Program-made: the position numbers and the translations under genes
NCBI GenBank assembly: GCA_025656455.1
Contig: JAHXHS010000009.1
Coordinates: 1 to 64,000, forward strand
Source of the DNA: Candidatus Thiodiazotropha sp. (ex Epidulcina cf. delphinae)
GTDB lineage: Bacteria; Pseudomonadota; Gammaproteobacteria; Chromatiales; Chromatiaceae
DNA length: 64,000 nucleotides
Direction of reading: 5' to 3'
Notes under the pieces: model-generated
Databases searched by the model: none
Seen by the model: the letters and a program-made list of their open reading frames with translations, nothing else
What the model was told of the DNA's origin: nothing
Shown here: in pieces, positions 9,997-20,150 of the stretch
Numbering within the stretch: the first letter of the stretch is position 1
How the letters are laid out: the number at the start of each line of letters is the position of its first letter

Positions 9997-10244
9997 TTTA
10001 ACCTAAAAACCGCAGTTGACCGCTCCATCCTGATACTAAACTACTGATATGCAAACTATTGACTTCGATTTGCCTATTCACCTGCTGGGTGAACCACGCT
10101 ACGGGGTAAATTGCACGCTTGCGGCGGCGCATGACTGCGTTGCAACTCCTTGGAATAGAATGACTATTCCGCGTCGTTGCGCCTTGCCCTGCACCGCCGC
10201 AAGCGCACACTTCACCCCGTCCAACCGCGGTTTTTAGGTTTAAA
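9997..10244. repeat. Palindromic element between ybeD and lipB
   Basis: About 248 bp with imperfect inverted ends: TTTAACCTAAAAACCGCAGTTGAC on the left and GTCCAACCGCGGTTTTTAGG running into TTTAAA on the right. Nested stems follow: GGGGTAAATTGCACGCTTGCGGCGG pairs with CCGCCGCAAGCGCACACTTCACCCC, and the loop carries GCGTTGCAACTCCTTGGAAT...ATTCCGCGTCGTTGCGC. That inner hairpin resembles modules in the family 3 elements. It ends 14 bp before the lipB start codon. A 62-codon frame inside (10049-10237) is a product of the repeat. Confidence 0.8.
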
Positions 10245-10258
10245 CCAGGCATAAAAAA

Positions 10259-10906
10259 TTGTCCGCTACACTTCTGGTGCGACAACTCGGTCTGCAGCCT
10301 TACTCCACCACTTGGCAGGCGATGCAGGACTATACCGATGCACGAAATCCAGCCAGCCCCGATCAACTCTGGCTACTCGAACACCCGCCCATTTTCACCT
10401 TGGGACAGGCCGGCAAACCCGAACATCTCCTCAATCCCGGCACCATCCCCGTGCAAAAGACCGATCGCGGCGGCCAGGTCACCTACCATGGTCCGGGACA
10501 GCTCATCGCCTACCTGCTGCTCGATCTTCGCCGTGCGCATCTGGGGATTCGCTCCCTGGTGACCCTTCTGCAGGAGGCCGTTATCGCCCTGCTGGCCGAG
10601 CAGGGCATTCCGGCATCAGCCCGCAAGGATGCGCCAGGCGTTTATGTGGGGCAGAGCAAGATCGCCTCCTTGGGACTTCGGGTGCGTCGAGGCTGCTGTT
10701 TTCATGGACTGAGTCTGAACGTGGAGATGGATCTGGAACCCTTCACCCGCATCAATCCCTGCGGCTATCCGGGGCTCAGCGTTACCCAGTTGGCGAATCT
10801 GGGAATAGCAGCGGATCTAGCCGGCCTCGGCCGGGATTTGTCCCACCACCTGGCAGCGCGTTTGGGCTACACTCTGACCTTCATCGAGACAGAAGCAGAC
10901 CCATGA
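10259..10906 (+). CDS. lipB: Octanoyl-[acyl-carrier-protein]:protein N-octanoyltransferase LipB
   Basis: Transfers octanoate from ACP to lipoyl domains such as GcvH (encoded here at 38680) and 2-oxoacid dehydrogenase E2. 215 aa. Motifs: [15 protein letters not shown], catalytic Lys about 134 in GQSKIASLG, and catalytic Cys about 168 in INPCGY. The only start that keeps the conserved N-terminus ([11 protein letters not shown]) is TTG at 10259. No Shine-Dalgarno sequence is visible, because a palindromic element ends just upstream. ATGA overlap with lipA. Confidence 0.94.
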   Translation: MSATLLVRQLGLQPYSTTWQAMQDYTDARNPASPDQLWLLEHPPIFTLGQAGKPEHLLNPGTIPVQKTDRGGQVTYHGPGQLIAYLLLDLRRAHLGIRSLVTLLQEAVIALLAEQGIPASARKDAPGVYVGQSKIASLGLRVRRGCCFHGLSLNVEMDLEPFTRINPCGYPGLSVTQLANLGIAADLAGLGRDLSHHLAARLGYTLTFIETEADP

Positions 10907-11871
10907 GCACCGACAAAGACTTCCTCCCGCCATCACGCACCACGCCCGATAGCCACCAGCGAGGCAAATCCAAGCTTGCCCGTATTCCGGTAAAGGTAGA
11001 GCCTCAGCAGACGGTGCTGCGAAAACCCAAATGGATACGCGCCAAAGCACCCCTTGGGCGGGAAGTCAGCCGCATTCGCCGTATCCTGCGCGATAAGGGG
11101 TTGAGCTCCGTTTGCGAAGAGGCGGCCTGCCCCAATCTCGGCGAGTGTTTTCACCAGGGCACCGCCACATTCATGATCATGGGCGACATCTGCACCCGGC
11201 GATGCCCCTTCTGTGACGTAGCCCATGGCAAGCCTCAACCCCTCGACCCGCAGGAACCGCAACAACTGGCGCAAGCCATTGCCGCCATGGCCCTCAACTA
11301 TGTGGTGATCACCTCGGTCGATCGCGACGATTTACGCGATGGGGGTGGCGACCATTTTGCGCGCTGCATCTCAGCCATACGCCGGCGGATGCCGCAAATC
11401 AAGATCGAGGTCCTGGTCCCCGACTTTCGAGGCCGCGTGGAGCACGCGCTGGCGGCCTTCTCCGGCAACCCGCCGGATGTGTTCAATCACAATCTGGAAA
11501 CGGTTCCCCGACTCTATCGTCAGGCCCGTCCCGGCGCTGACTACCAAGGCTCACTGGAACTGTTGCAGCGATTCAAGACAGCGCAACCCGAAGTGCCCAC
11601 GAAATCGGGTCTGATGCTGGGGCTGGGAGAGACGCGGGAAGAGGTCCTGTCGGTGATGCAGGCGCTGCGCGATCACGGCTGTGAGATGCTGACCCTGGGA
11701 CAATACCTGCAGCCCAGCCATGAACACCTGCCGGTGGAGCGGTTTGTCACCCCGGAAGCGTTCGGGCAACTCGGTGAAATCGCCGAAGCGATGGGTTTTA
11801 CCCGCGTCGCCAGCGGACCGATGGTCCGCTCCTCCTATCATGCCGACCTGCAGGCCAACCCACCTCCTTGA
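10903..11871 (+). CDS. lipA: Lipoyl synthase
   Basis: Radical-SAM enzyme inserting two sulfurs into protein-bound octanoyl groups. 322 aa. Auxiliary 4Fe-4S ligands C71, C76 and C82 ([12 protein letters not shown]), radical-SAM cluster C97-x3-C101-x2-C104 (CTRRCPFC), and the C-terminal RSSYHA motif whose Ser ligates the auxiliary cluster. The frame is open far upstream through lipB, but the ATG at 10903 overlapping the lipB stop gives the normal length. Last gene of the + strand cluster; convergent with the AstE-like gene 13 bp away. Confidence 0.97.
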   Translation: MSTDKDFLPPSRTTPDSHQRGKSKLARIPVKVEPQQTVLRKPKWIRAKAPLGREVSRIRRILRDKGLSSVCEEAACPNLGECFHQGTATFMIMGDICTRRCPFCDVAHGKPQPLDPQEPQQLAQAIAAMALNYVVITSVDRDDLRDGGGDHFARCISAIRRRMPQIKIEVLVPDFRGRVEHALAAFSGNPPDVFNHNLETVPRLYRQARPGADYQGSLELLQRFKTAQPEVPTKSGLMLGLGETREEVLSVMQALRDHGCEMLTLGQYLQPSHEHLPVERFVTPEAFGQLGEIAEAMGFTRVASGPMVRSSYHADLQANPPP

Positions 11872-11884
11872 AGGATAATTCAAC

Positions 11885-12922
11885 CTATCCTTGAGGCGGT
11901 TTCTCCAGATGCGAGACATAGCGCTCCATCAGATAGCACAGGCAGTCCTGATGAATGACATCCAGATCCTTGGTCAGCATTGAGGGCATGACTGCCCGGT
12001 TGAGACAGAGCCGGTCCTGTTCGATAACGAAATAGTCACGCCCGACCTCCTCCCCCTTCTCATCCCTCACATCCAGGAGATCAAGGTTCGAACCGTTGGT
12101 CCATCCGATCGGCGTGCCTGCCGGTAATTCACGAAAGTTCATGTGATCGATATCGGGGGCCAGCACGATATCGCTCTCCCCCGGAGAAAAACCAAAGCTG
12201 ACATCGGGCGATATCTTGACTTGGGCCACGGTATGAAACAGGTCGATGTCCAGGTGTGATACCGGGTGCTGTGGATGCTCCGCCAGATGCAGGCAGGCAT
12301 TCAGATAGTCCAGCGCATGCTCCACCCCATGCGCGCTTCCCACCTTACCGCACTCCAGCGTGACCGATGGGCAGAGTTCCGCGAAGGCCATCGACTGCAC
12401 GCCCCTCGGCCGCAGAAAATAGACCACCGTGCGGGAAAACAGCAACGCGAGATGAAGAAAGGGGGTATCCAGCCGGTTGACGCAGGCATAGTGGGGATTG
12501 AGCCCGGTATTATTATGCACATCGACACTTGCGAACGGCTTGCGCGGACGCATTCGTTCCACCACCTGCCCCATCAAACGATGCTCGGGGGTTTCCGCCA
12601 GTTCGCTACCACGCCAGACCCGATTGAAGTCGGGCTGACCGGGGAGCAGGCGTAACCCCCTGGCCGCCGCCTGAACGTTGCCTATGAACAGACTCAATGC
12701 CCTGGGTAGCTCTTCTCCCCCCTGGTAACGCGCCAGCAGCCTTCTTATCGCTTCCCATCCAACACTTTCATTGCCATGCATCAATACGGAGACGAAGACC
12801 GGCTCCTCTCTTCGCCCAGGCAGATGGATCAGTGTCGGACCGGACAGGGCGTCAACCAGTTGGTCTGCCTCCAGACTCAACAGATTCTGTGGTAGATAAT
12901 CGATTTCCTGCAGCATCGCCAT
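11885..12922 (-). CDS. AstE/aspartoacylase-family zinc hydrolase (M14)
   Basis: 345-aa protein with the succinylglutamate desuccinylase/aspartoacylase fold. Zinc-site motifs: MHGNESVG (H49, E52) and DVHNNTG (H136); the TLECGKVG segment resembles the catalytic-Glu region. The substrate is unknown: it is not part of an arginine succinyltransferase operon. It follows a GCS2-family ligase by 3 bp, with murU upstream, suggesting an amide-forming and amide-hydrolysing pair acting on a small amino-acid conjugate. That role is inferred only from context. Confidence 0.82.
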   Translation of the reverse strand: MAMLQEIDYLPQNLLSLEADQLVDALSGPTLIHLPGRREEPVFVSVLMHGNESVGWEAIRRLLARYQGGEELPRALSLFIGNVQAAARGLRLLPGQPDFNRVWRGSELAETPEHRLMGQVVERMRPRKPFASVDVHNNTGLNPHYACVNRLDTPFLHLALLFSRTVVYFLRPRGVQSMAFAELCPSVTLECGKVGSAHGVEHALDYLNACLHLAEHPQHPVSHLDIDLFHTVAQVKISPDVSFGFSPGESDIVLAPDIDHMNFRELPAGTPIGWTNGSNLDLLDVRDEKGEEVGRDYFVIEQDRLCLNRAVMPSMLTKDLDVIHQDCLCYLMERYVSHLEKPPQG

Positions 12923-12925
12923 CGC

Positions 12926-14347
12926 TTACTCAAGACTCCACTCATGCACAGGCCTGCCGCTCTCCTGTCGTTCGAGATAGGCCGCCATCAAGGTCCGCGG
13001 GTCTCGTCCATGCCGGTCCACCCAATGCCGCTGCCAGATAGCGCCGTTGATACAGCGCAGCGCCCGCTGCTCGATAATCCCCAACCAATGGTCTATGGAA
13101 GCCGGGTCGATCTCGAGTAATCCGAGCCCCTGTCGTGCGACAGGCAGGAGTTGCTCACGAATCAACCGGTCGGCTCGCACACTCTCCCAGCCGAACCAAT
13201 AAAGCTCCGCCTTGAGTCCGAATCTTGCCGCCTTGTAAAAGTTACTGCGGGCTCGAATAAAGCCCATCTGCAATTCTGGTCGTTGATGAATCGCTGCCAG
13301 GCCGGTCAGCAAACCGAAGTAAAAGGCCGCATTGGCGATGCAATCCGTCACGCTCGGACCCGCGGGCACGACCCGGTGCTCGATCCGCAGGTGTGGAGCG
13401 CCATTCTCATCGAAGCCGATCAGCGGCCTGTTCCAACGCCAGATCGTACCGTTGTGCAGGCGCAAATGGGCCAGACTCTCGATCGGCTCGTCCATCAGCA
13501 GAGGAAGCAGCACCGGATAGCGCTGCAGATTGGCCTGGAAATTCTCCATCATGGAATCGTAGAGATAACGAATGCCGAAACTGACCCGTTTGGTCAGATC
13601 CGAGGCGCCCACCGATATGGCCTGTTCGAACAGGGGTATGCGCGTTTCGTCCCAGAGATCATGCCCAAACAGGAAGGGTGAGTTGGCGCTTATCGCCACC
13701 ATCGGCGCGGAGACCATCTTCGACAGATTATAGAGTGTCGCAGCCCGCTCCCCGTCCACTTGCAGATGGATCTGAAACGAGGTGGCCGCTGATTCCAACA
13801 TGACATCGTCATGGCAAAGATCAAGGGACTCCCTGCCGTCGATATGCAGTTCCACAGGCCTGCCGCGACGCAGTCTGAATACCTGGTCATTGAGCGCCTG
13901 ATAGCGATTCAAAGGCGACATGTTCTGCAGACTGAGGGCCTGCTGCCGCAGGCTTGGCAGGATGCCGATCATCCCCATTCTGGCGCCCAGGGCGCCGGCC
14001 AAGCGATTGCATCTTTGCCAGACGCCTTGCAGCTCGCCTGACATCTTCTCCAGGACATCTCCTCGCAAGGGCCTGGCGGTACTGTTGATCTCCACATTGA
14101 AGGTTGCCAGCTCCGGCACCACGAGGGGTTCTTCCAGCCCTTCCAGCAAGGCCTGATTCAGCGGCGCCGGATCACCCTGTTGATCCAGCAGACAGGCCTC
14201 GAGCTCCATACCGCCGATCGCCCCGCTGGAGACAAACACACCCTCTTTAAACCAGCTCTCCAACAACCGGGTCTCCGCCGCAAGACGCCGCTGAAATTCA
14301 GCAAAGTCTTGTGCCGTGAACTCCCTTGAATTTATCTCCTGTCCCAT
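12926..14347 (-). CDS. Glutamate-cysteine ligase family 2 (GCS2)-like carboxylate-amine ligase
   Basis: 473 aa. Family features: [11 protein letters not shown] near residue 45 (substrate/metal-binding strand), [26 protein letters not shown] and [12 protein letters not shown]. These match the GCS2/YbdK-type glutamine-synthetase-like ATP-dependent ligase fold. The real amine and acid substrates cannot be read from sequence, and genuine gamma-glutamylcysteine synthesis is not established. Its start overlaps the 3' end of murU by 16 bp and it is followed by an AstE-like hydrolase, so the three genes form one transcription unit. Confidence 0.78.
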   Translation of the reverse strand: MGQEINSREFTAQDFAEFQRRLAAETRLLESWFKEGVFVSSGAIGGMELEACLLDQQGDPAPLNQALLEGLEEPLVVPELATFNVEINSTARPLRGDVLEKMSGELQGVWQRCNRLAGALGARMGMIGILPSLRQQALSLQNMSPLNRYQALNDQVFRLRRGRPVELHIDGRESLDLCHDDVMLESAATSFQIHLQVDGERAATLYNLSKMVSAPMVAISANSPFLFGHDLWDETRIPLFEQAISVGASDLTKRVSFGIRYLYDSMMENFQANLQRYPVLLPLLMDEPIESLAHLRLHNGTIWRWNRPLIGFDENGAPHLRIEHRVVPAGPSVTDCIANAAFYFGLLTGLAAIHQRPELQMGFIRARSNFYKAARFGLKAELYWFGWESVRADRLIREQLLPVARQGLGLLEIDPASIDHWLGIIEQRALRCINGAIWQRHWVDRHGRDPRTLMAAYLERQESGRPVHEWSLE

Positions 14348-15003
14348 GACCTAACCTGCTGCTCCAATTGCGCCAGTCGTTGCGGTGTCCCCACATCCAT
14401 CCACAGGCCCGTGAAACACTCCCCTGAGACAAGCCCCTGACCGATGGCCTGCCGCAACAACGGGGCGAGGGGAAAGACGCCGGGTTCACAGGATTCAAAC
14501 AGGCGTGGATGGTAGACGCCGACACCGCTGAAGGTGAGACGGTCGCCCTCCCCCTGCGCAATCCTGCCCTGGCGCAACAGAAAGTCGCCCTGCCGGTGAT
14601 GAACCGGATTAGGCACCAGAACCAGGTGCGCCATATCCCCTTCCGACAGCCGCAGGCTCCCGTAATCGATGTCACTCCAGACATCCCCGTTGATCGCCAG
14701 GAACGGCTTTTCGCCCAACAGGGGGAGTGCGCGTAAGATGCCTCCCCCGGTTTCCAACGCGGTTCGTTCCGGAGAGTAGCGGATATCCACACCCCACGCG
14801 CCACCCGCACCCAGTTGCGCCTCGATCATCTCCCCTAGATGGGAGTGGTTGATCACCAACTGGCGAATACCCGCGGCGACAAGCCGTTCGATATGGTGAA
14901 CGATAAGGGGCTTGCCGGCCACCGGCAGGAGTGGTTTGGGGAGCTTGTCCGTCAATGGCCGCATGCGCTCGCCACGGCCGGCGGCCAGAATCATGGCTTT
15001 CAT
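14332..15003 (-). CDS. murU: N-acetylmuramate alpha-1-phosphate uridylyltransferase MurU
   Basis: Sugar-nucleotide transferase (223 aa) making UDP-MurNAc from MurNAc-1-phosphate in the AmgK-MurU wall recycling route. Motifs: [28 protein letters not shown] (nucleotide binding and catalytic Lys), [10 protein letters not shown] and [10 protein letters not shown] (metal-binding Asp). Its usual partner amgK is present at 54058, about 39 kb away, so the amgK-murU pair of Pseudomonas is separated here. General mannose-1-phosphate guanylyltransferase-like proteins look similar; the presence of amgK in the window supports MurU. Confidence 0.85.
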   Translation of the reverse strand: MKAMILAAGRGERMRPLTDKLPKPLLPVAGKPLIVHHIERLVAAGIRQLVINHSHLGEMIEAQLGAGGAWGVDIRYSPERTALETGGGILRALPLLGEKPFLAINGDVWSDIDYGSLRLSEGDMAHLVLVPNPVHHRQGDFLLRQGRIAQGEGDRLTFSGVGVYHPRLFESCEPGVFPLAPLLRQAIGQGLVSGECFTGLWMDVGTPQRLAQLEQQVRSWDRR

Positions 15004-15449
15004 TGCTTTTCAGGGAATGTTATGTGATATCACAATGTAACCGGTTATGCGGTCGAACGCATCTTCAGCGTAACTTCGGGGCGAACGCAGGATCTGGATT
15101 CCGGCATCCGCCGGAATGACTAGTACTCTTTCAAGATGATATTGACGGGTTCAGCGCCACCCAGTAGAGCGTCCATCTCATCACTCATTCAAATCTCAGG
15201 TAATTTTGAGTGGATGTCTGTTTAGAGTGTTTAGAGTTTAGAAACCCGTAGGTCACGTTGCGCAGCTACGTGACACCTCCATTGCGTCAGGTAGCCGCTC
15301 CGCGTCAACCTAACCTACGGCTGTTTGTAAGGCATGGTGCGGCAGGACCGCACCCTACGTCTGTATCTTAGGTTACCTTAAACAAGTAACGTGATCTACG
15401 GGATTTCGGCAATGAAACCACAAGATCCATTGTGTTTATATGCCACTGA
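15004..15449. other. Intergenic region with repeat hairpins downstream of rho
   Basis: No gene seen. It contains an imperfect GATTCCGGCATCCGCCGGAATGAC palindrome (about 15098-15120), a dispersed hairpin repeat at 15241-15323, and a GGTGCGGCAGGACCGCACC hairpin near 15334-15352. Any of these could act as 3' structures for rho transcripts arriving from the right, but none has a clear U-tract. Confidence 0.6.
15241..15323. repeat. Dispersed 83-bp hairpin repeat (GAAACCCGTAGGTCACG), copy 1
   Basis: Matches 43131-43213 at all but about four of 83 positions. It contains the stems GTCACG...CGTGAC and CCGTAGGT...ACCTACGG. Found in intergenic DNA downstream of rho here and downstream of ubiI in the other copy, in each case beyond the 3' end of a - strand gene. 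Function unknown. Confidence 0.85.
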
Positions 15450-16706
15450 TTAACCCTTCATGGCATCGAAGAACTCATCGTTGGTCTTACTGACCTTCAA
15501 TTTGTCGAACAGAAACTCCATCGCGGCCAATTCATCCATCGGATGAAGAATTTTGCGCAGAATCCACATCTTCTGCAGCTCATCCGGCTTCATCAGCAGC
15601 TCTTCGCGGCGAGTCCCGGAACGGTTGATATTGATGGCCGGGAAGATGCGTTTCTCGGCAATGCGCCGATCCAGATGGACCTCCATGTTGCCGGTCCCCT
15701 TGAACTCTTCGTAAATCACATCGTCCATACGCGACCCCGTATCCACCAGCGCGGTGGCGAGAATCGTCAGGGAGCCCCCCTCTTCGACATTACGGGCGGC
15801 GCCGAAAAAGCGCTTGGGACGATGCAGGGCATTGGCGTCCACGCCACCGGTCAAGACCTTGCCCGACGAGGGCACGACGGTATTGTAGGCCCGCGCCAGG
15901 CGTGTAATAGAGTCGAGCAGGATCACGACGTCGCGTTTATGTTCGACCAGACGCTTGGCCTTTTCGATGACCATTTCCGCGACCTGAACATGCCGGGTGG
16001 CCGGTTCATCGAAAGTGCTGGAGATCACCTCCCCCCTGACCGAGCGCGCCATCTCGGTCACCTCTTCGGGACGCTCGTCGATCAGCAGCACGATCACGTA
16101 ACACTCGGGATGGTTATGGGTGATCGACTGAGCGATATTCTGCAGCATCATGGTCTTACCCGCCTTGGGCGGGGAGACGATCAACCCGCGTTGACCCTTG
16201 CCGATGGGGGCGCAAAGATCGATCGTCCTGGCAGTAATGTCTTCGGTGCTGCCATTGCCGATCTCCAGATGAAAGCGCTTATTGGCGAACAGCGGGGTAA
16301 AATTCTCAAACAGGATTTTGCTCTTCGCATTCTCTGGCTTGTCGTAGTTGATCTCATCGACCTTGAGCAGGGCAAAGTAGCGCTCGCCATCCTTGGGCGG
16401 CCGGATCTTTCCGGAAATGGTGTCACCGGTGCGTAGGCTGAAGCGTCGAATCTGACTGGGCGAGACATAGATGTCATCCGGCCCCGCCAGATAGGAACTG
16501 TCGGCCGAACGGAGAAAACCGAATCCATCCTGCAGGATCTCCAACACCCCGTCGCCGAAAATGCTTTCGCCTTTTTTGGCATGTGCTTTGAGAATGGCGA
16601 AGATCAGGTCCTGTTTACGGGTCCGCGCCATGCCCTCGATTTTCATTTCGTTGGCAAGATCAGCCAGAGCGGAGACCGGCATTTTCTTTAGTTCAGTCAG
16701 ATTCAT
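15450..16706 (-). CDS. rho: Transcription termination factor Rho
   Basis: Hexameric RNA-dependent ATPase/helicase that terminates transcription. 418 aa, normal length. N-terminal Rho domain with the RNA-binding cold-shock fold ([31 protein letters not shown]), Walker A SPPKAGKT (residues 178-185), Walker [17 protein letters not shown], and the Q/R-loop region ([26 protein letters not shown]). No insertion domain. Follows trxA in the same direction after about 180 bp, a trxA-rho arrangement common in gammaproteobacteria. Confidence 0.98.
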   Translation of the reverse strand: MNLTELKKMPVSALADLANEMKIEGMARTRKQDLIFAILKAHAKKGESIFGDGVLEILQDGFGFLRSADSSYLAGPDDIYVSPSQIRRFSLRTGDTISGKIRPPKDGERYFALLKVDEINYDKPENAKSKILFENFTPLFANKRFHLEIGNGSTEDITARTIDLCAPIGKGQRGLIVSPPKAGKTMMLQNIAQSITHNHPECYVIVLLIDERPEEVTEMARSVRGEVISSTFDEPATRHVQVAEMVIEKAKRLVEHKRDVVILLDSITRLARAYNTVVPSSGKVLTGGVDANALHRPKRFFGAARNVEEGGSLTILATALVDTGSRMDDVIYEEFKGTGNMEVHLDRRIAEKRIFPAININRSGTRREELLMKPDELQKMWILRKILHPMDELAAMEFLFDKLKVSKTNDEFFDAMKG

Positions 16707-16883
16707 AATGATTCAGGCGTTGTTGTTTTCTAGGAATATGGATTAGAAAAGGAGGTAGGCCACACAGGGCGATACGGGGTTATTCGGTGAATCGGTAATC
16801 AGGCCTGACCAGGACGATGCGAGGAAGTCTACGGAGAACAGAGTTTGGCAGACAGCGACAGTGCGTCCGGCGCCTGAGATTGT

Positions 16884-17210
16884 TTATAGATTACTATCGA
16901 TAAATGCTACAAGTTGCGATTTTGAGACAGCGCCCACTTTCGTCGCCTCGACTTCGCCATTTTTGAACAGCATCAACGTAGGAATCCCACGGATACCGAA
17001 GCGGGGTGGCGTGTTGGGATTCTCGTCGATATTCAGTTTAACCACCTTCAGCTTGCCGTCGTACTCATTGGCAATATCATCAAGCACGGGAGCGATCATC
17101 TTACAGGGGCCGCACCACTCGGCCCAGTAATCGATCAGCACCGGCTGACTTGACTGAAGCACTTCAGATTCAAATGAATCATCGGTTACATGAACAATCT
17201 GCTCACTCAT
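16884..17210 (-). CDS. trxA: Thioredoxin 1
   Basis: Cytosolic disulfide reductant, 108 aa, full length. Active site WCGPCK (C33, C36) and the cis-Pro loop [11 protein letters not shown]. The ATG at 17210 is preceded by GGAG on the minus strand. It lies directly upstream of rho, as in E. coli. A hairpin AGCGGACGCTGTCCGCT at about 17254-17269 lies in the trxA upstream region; its role is unknown. Confidence 0.98.
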   Translation of the reverse strand: MSEQIVHVTDDSFESEVLQSSQPVLIDYWAEWCGPCKMIAPVLDDIANEYDGKLKVVKLNIDENPNTPPRFGIRGIPTLMLFKNGEVEATKVGAVSKSQLVAFIDSNL

Positions 17211-17276
17211 TGATTGAGGATCTCCAACTGAATGAATGATTGGGGATTGATTGAGCGGACGCTGTCCGCTAATACA

Positions 17277-17296
17277 CTAGTGTAGTGTCCTACATC
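17277..17296. repeat. Solitary CTAGTGTAGTGTCCTAC element end
   Basis: CTAGTGTAGTGTCCTA here is matched in inverse orientation at 30917-30932, and no partner end is found nearby for either. The CTAGTGT tip resembles the ends of family 3 and 5 elements. It is either the remains of a decayed element or one end of a larger one. Confidence 0.5.
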
Positions 17297-17475
17297 TAGC
17301 ATGTATCCAGAAAGACACCGTGAGACAAGTTTTTGAGACAAATCGAGGGGGGCATCTGGATAGGATTGGATATTCAAGCCTAAAATCGATCACATTTCAA
17401 GACCTAAAACAAAAAAACCGCCATTTCACCGGCAAACAGTTCATATCGACCCTTGGCAAAGAGGCTGGAAACGGC

Positions 17476-17724
17476 CTAGCCCGCATTTCTCACCAGGATT
17501 TGGATTTTTGGGGCAAGCTGGCGAAGCAGGTTGGACGATCGGCCGCCGAAGCATAGCCGTCGCTATGGTTCAAGGCCGATCGTTCAAGCTGTGAAGCCAG
17601 ATTGTTCCAAAAACCAAATAGGACAGACTGTCGTATGACCGCCATACGTTGAAAGGTAGTAACATGCTTAATTTCCATGATTTTTTCCAATTGTTCGGTC
17701 CGCCTGGTGAGAAATGCGGGCTAG
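17476..17724. repeat. Palindromic element, family 2, copy 2
   Basis: 249 bp bounded by CTAG on both sides, with CTAGCCCGCATTTCTCACCAGG at the left and its complement at the right. The interior is the inverted counterpart of copy 1 at 234-508 (shared ATTTTTGGGGCAAGCTGGCGAAG, the TAGCCGTCGCTA loop and CCAAAAACCAAATAGGACAG). It ends 5 bp before the mlaB stop codon, so it forms the immediate 3' flank of the mla operon. Confidence 0.88.
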
Positions 17725-17728
17725 GCGT

Positions 17729-18043
17729 TCAGCAAACCGCTGCATTGGCCTCGTCCAGCAGCGATTCGACCTGACAGAGCCGGGCGATGGCAATGATCGA
17801 ATCCGGCATCCCGGTGAACACCACATTGGCGTTACGCGCAACGGCTTGCGCCTTCCACTCCAGTATCAGGGCCAACCCGGCGCTGTCGGCGCGATCGACC
17901 TGGGTCAGATCGATCTCCAGCGCCTGCACCGAGGAGAAGAGGTCGGCGGATTGCTGCAGCAACCCCTTCACACTGTCAAAGGTCATGCCCCCCTGCACAT
18001 GAAAGTGAAAGGCCCCGTCGCGCTCAACGCGGGTGATGCTCAT
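17729..18043 (-). CDS. mlaB: STAS-domain protein MlaB
   Basis: Cytoplasmic regulator that binds and stabilises MlaF in the Mla ABC transporter. 104 aa, a single STAS domain with the DRADSAGLALILEWKAQA core. Its ATG overlaps the mlaD stop (ATGA). In E. coli the order is mlaF-E-D-C-B; here mlaC is absent between mlaD and mlaB. Last gene of the operon; a palindromic element begins 5 bp after the stop. Confidence 0.9.
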   Translation of the reverse strand: MSITRVERDGAFHFHVQGGMTFDSVKGLLQQSADLFSSVQALEIDLTQVDRADSAGLALILEWKAQAVARNANVVFTGMPDSIIAIARLCQVESLLDEANAAVC

Positions 18044-18528
18044 TGAGCGGTGGCCTCATCCGAGATGGCGTTTTCTTCCGCCCTGCTGAACAGAAATTGT
18101 CCGATGATCTCCTCCAGCACCAGGGCGGACTGGGTCAGCATCACCTCACTGCCCTGCTCCAGGCTCTCCAGGCTTCCACCGGGATCGAGACCGACATACT
18201 GCTCGCCAAGCAGCCCGGAAGTGTAGATCTTGGCGATACTGTCATCCGGTATCTGGTTGTATGCGGGATCGATGGACAGGGTCACGACCGCCTCGAAACT
18301 GCTTTGATCATAGCTGATGCCCACCACCCGGCCGATGCGCACACCCGCCATGGAGACGGGGGACCTCACCTTGAGCCCGCCGATATTGTCGAACCGGGCC
18401 GTCACCTCATAGCCCTCGCCGGCGGTAATGCTGGCAAGATTGCTCACCTGCATGGCAAGAAAGAACAACGCCACCAGTCCGGCGGCCATGAAAGCGCCAA
18501 CGGTAATCTCCAACTGTCTTGTATGCAT
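18040..18528 (-). CDS. mlaD: Phospholipid transport substrate-binding protein MlaD
   Basis: Inner-membrane-anchored MCE-domain protein forming a hexameric lipid channel on MlaE. 162 aa: N-terminal membrane helix (about residues 10-28), then one MCE domain with FDNIGGLKVRSPVSMAGVRIGRV and the IYTSGLLGEQYVGLDPGG strand, and a short C-terminal helix. Starts 2 bp after mlaE and overlaps mlaB by 4 bp. Confidence 0.95.
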   Translation of the reverse strand: MHTRQLEITVGAFMAAGLVALFFLAMQVSNLASITAGEGYEVTARFDNIGGLKVRSPVSMAGVRIGRVVGISYDQSSFEAVVTLSIDPAYNQIPDDSIAKIYTSGLLGEQYVGLDPGGSLESLEQGSEVMLTQSALVLEEIIGQFLFSRAEENAISDEATAQ

Positions 18529-18530
18529 GA

Positions 18531-19310
18531 CTAATCTCCGAACATCAGCGCAGTAAGCACGAAATCAAGGACCAGCACCGCCAGGGCGGAATGGACCACG
18601 GTGCGGGTGGTCGCCTGACTCACCCCGGCGGAGGTGGGAATGGCGTCATAGCCCTGAAACAGCGCAATCCAGGAGCAGACAAAGCCGAACACCAGACTCT
18701 TGATCACCCCGTTGATCACATCCTCGTTCCAGTCGATCTTGGCCTGCATCTGGCTCCAAAAGGCCCCCTCGTCGACCCCCAACAACCCCACACTGACGAA
18801 ATAGCCGCCGATGATGCCTACCGCGCTGAACAGGGCGGCCAACAGCGGCATGGAGAGGAAGCCGGCATAGAAACGCGGCGAAAGGATGCGGCGAATGGGA
18901 TCGACCGCCATCATTTCTAGACCGGACAACTGCTCGGTGGCCTTCATCAGGCCGATCTCCGCGGTCAAGGCGGAGCCGGCGCGACCGGCAAACAACAGTG
19001 CCGTAACCACCGGCCCCAGCTCCCGCACCAGCGACGCGGCAACCATCACCCCCAGGCTGTCCTCCGCGGCGAACTGGGAAAGCACATAGTAGCCCTGCAG
19101 GCCCAATACCATGCCGACAAACAGGCCGGACACCACAATGATGGTGGTGGTGCGCACGCCAATGCTGTGAACCTGCGCTATCAGCAGACCGATACGCGTC
19201 ACCAGACTGGTCAATCCCGCCAGGATCTGCAGCAGCAACAGATGGCCCCGGCCAAGGCGCTCAAGGGACTCCAGCCCCCGGCGGCCGAATCTGGCCAAGG
19301 CATCCAGCAC
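18531..19310 (-). CDS. mlaE: Phospholipid ABC transporter permease MlaE
   Basis: Integral membrane permease of the MlaFEDB complex, 259 aa with five to six membrane helices. MlaE/YrbE family features: [45 protein letters not shown] and [17 protein letters not shown]. The GTG start overlaps the mlaF stop by one base. The complex moves glycerophospholipids between the outer and inner membranes, keeping the outer leaflet lipid-asymmetric. Confidence 0.96.
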   Translation of the reverse strand: MLDALARFGRRGLESLERLGRGHLLLLQILAGLTSLVTRIGLLIAQVHSIGVRTTTIIVVSGLFVGMVLGLQGYYVLSQFAAEDSLGVMVAASLVRELGPVVTALLFAGRAGSALTAEIGLMKATEQLSGLEMMAVDPIRRILSPRFYAGFLSMPLLAALFSAVGIIGGYFVSVGLLGVDEGAFWSQMQAKIDWNEDVINGVIKSLVFGFVCSWIALFQGYDAIPTSAGVSQATTRTVVHSALAVLVLDFVLTALMFGD

Positions 19311-20125
19311 TATTTGGCCCCCCGCATGCTTAACAGGTCCTCAGACAAGGCAGGCGCCCCGTAGTGAAAACCGACCGGACCGTCAGGCAGTCCCCCCATG
19401 AATTGCCTGACCGCTGGGGAGGCTGAGCCCTGCAAGGCCTCCGGGGCACCGGACTCGATCACCTTGCCTGCGGAGATCACATAGATCAGGTCGGATATTC
19501 CGGCAGTCTCCTCCACATCGTGAGACACCAGGATACTGGTCAGGCCCACGGCGTCATTCAGACGCCTGACCAGTTGCGCCAGAACCCCCATCGAGATCGG
19601 ATCCTGCCCGGTAAAGGGCTCGTCGTACATCACCATCATCGGATCCAGGGCGATCGCCCGGGCAAGGGCAACCCGCCGCGCCATGCCGCCCGAGAGTTCC
19701 GCAGGCATCAGATCCCGGGCGCCGCGCAGGCCGACCGCCTCCAGCTTCATCAGCACCAGGCGGCGTATCATCGACTCAGGGAGATTGGTATGCTCGCGCA
19801 AAGGGTAGGCGACATTGTCGTAGACCGTGAGATCGGTCAACAGCGCACCGCTCTGAAACAGCATGCCCATGCGCATCCGCAGCTTGTAAAGGGCTTTTCG
19901 AGAGAGCTTGTGGACATCCTGGCCATCGACTTCAATCGTCCCTCCAGTCGGACGCAACTGACCGCCGATCAGTTTCAGCAGGGTCGTCTTGCCCGTCCCG
20001 CTGGGTCCCATGATGGCGGTCACCTTGCCTCGGGGAATATCGATATCCACGCCATCGAAGATCGGCCTGTTTCCGTGGGAAAAGTGGAGATTGCGGATTT
20101 TGATCAGTGGATCGCTGCTGTTCAC
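19310..20125 (-). CDS. mlaF: Phospholipid ABC transporter ATP-binding protein MlaF
   Basis: ATPase of the Mla transporter. Walker [14 protein letters not shown]-loop [11 protein letters not shown], signature [15 protein letters not shown], Walker [13 protein letters not shown] and the switch His in LVSHDVEE. The frame is open far upstream. Homology begins near [12 protein letters not shown], favouring GTG at 20125 (271 aa); ATG at 20170 would add 15 residues. Neither has a clear Shine-Dalgarno sequence. The upstream DNA holds a 5'-truncated vapC on the other strand, so the native mlaF promoter region may have been rearranged. Confidence 0.93.
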   Translation of the reverse strand: MNSSDPLIKIRNLHFSHGNRPIFDGVDIDIPRGKVTAIMGPSGTGKTTLLKLIGGQLRPTGGTIEVDGQDVHKLSRKALYKLRMRMGMLFQSGALLTDLTVYDNVAYPLREHTNLPESMIRRLVLMKLEAVGLRGARDLMPAELSGGMARRVALARAIALDPMMVMYDEPFTGQDPISMGVLAQLVRRLNDAVGLTSILVSHDVEETAGISDLIYVISAGKVIESGAPEALQGSASPAVRQFMGGLPDGPVGFHYGAPALSEDLLSMRGAK

Positions 20126-20150
20126 TGTGGTTTTTTGAAGAAAATCCCTA

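Noticed and set aside
10049..10237. 62-codon frame between ybeD and lipB
   Set aside because: Lies wholly inside the palindromic element and has no independent support.
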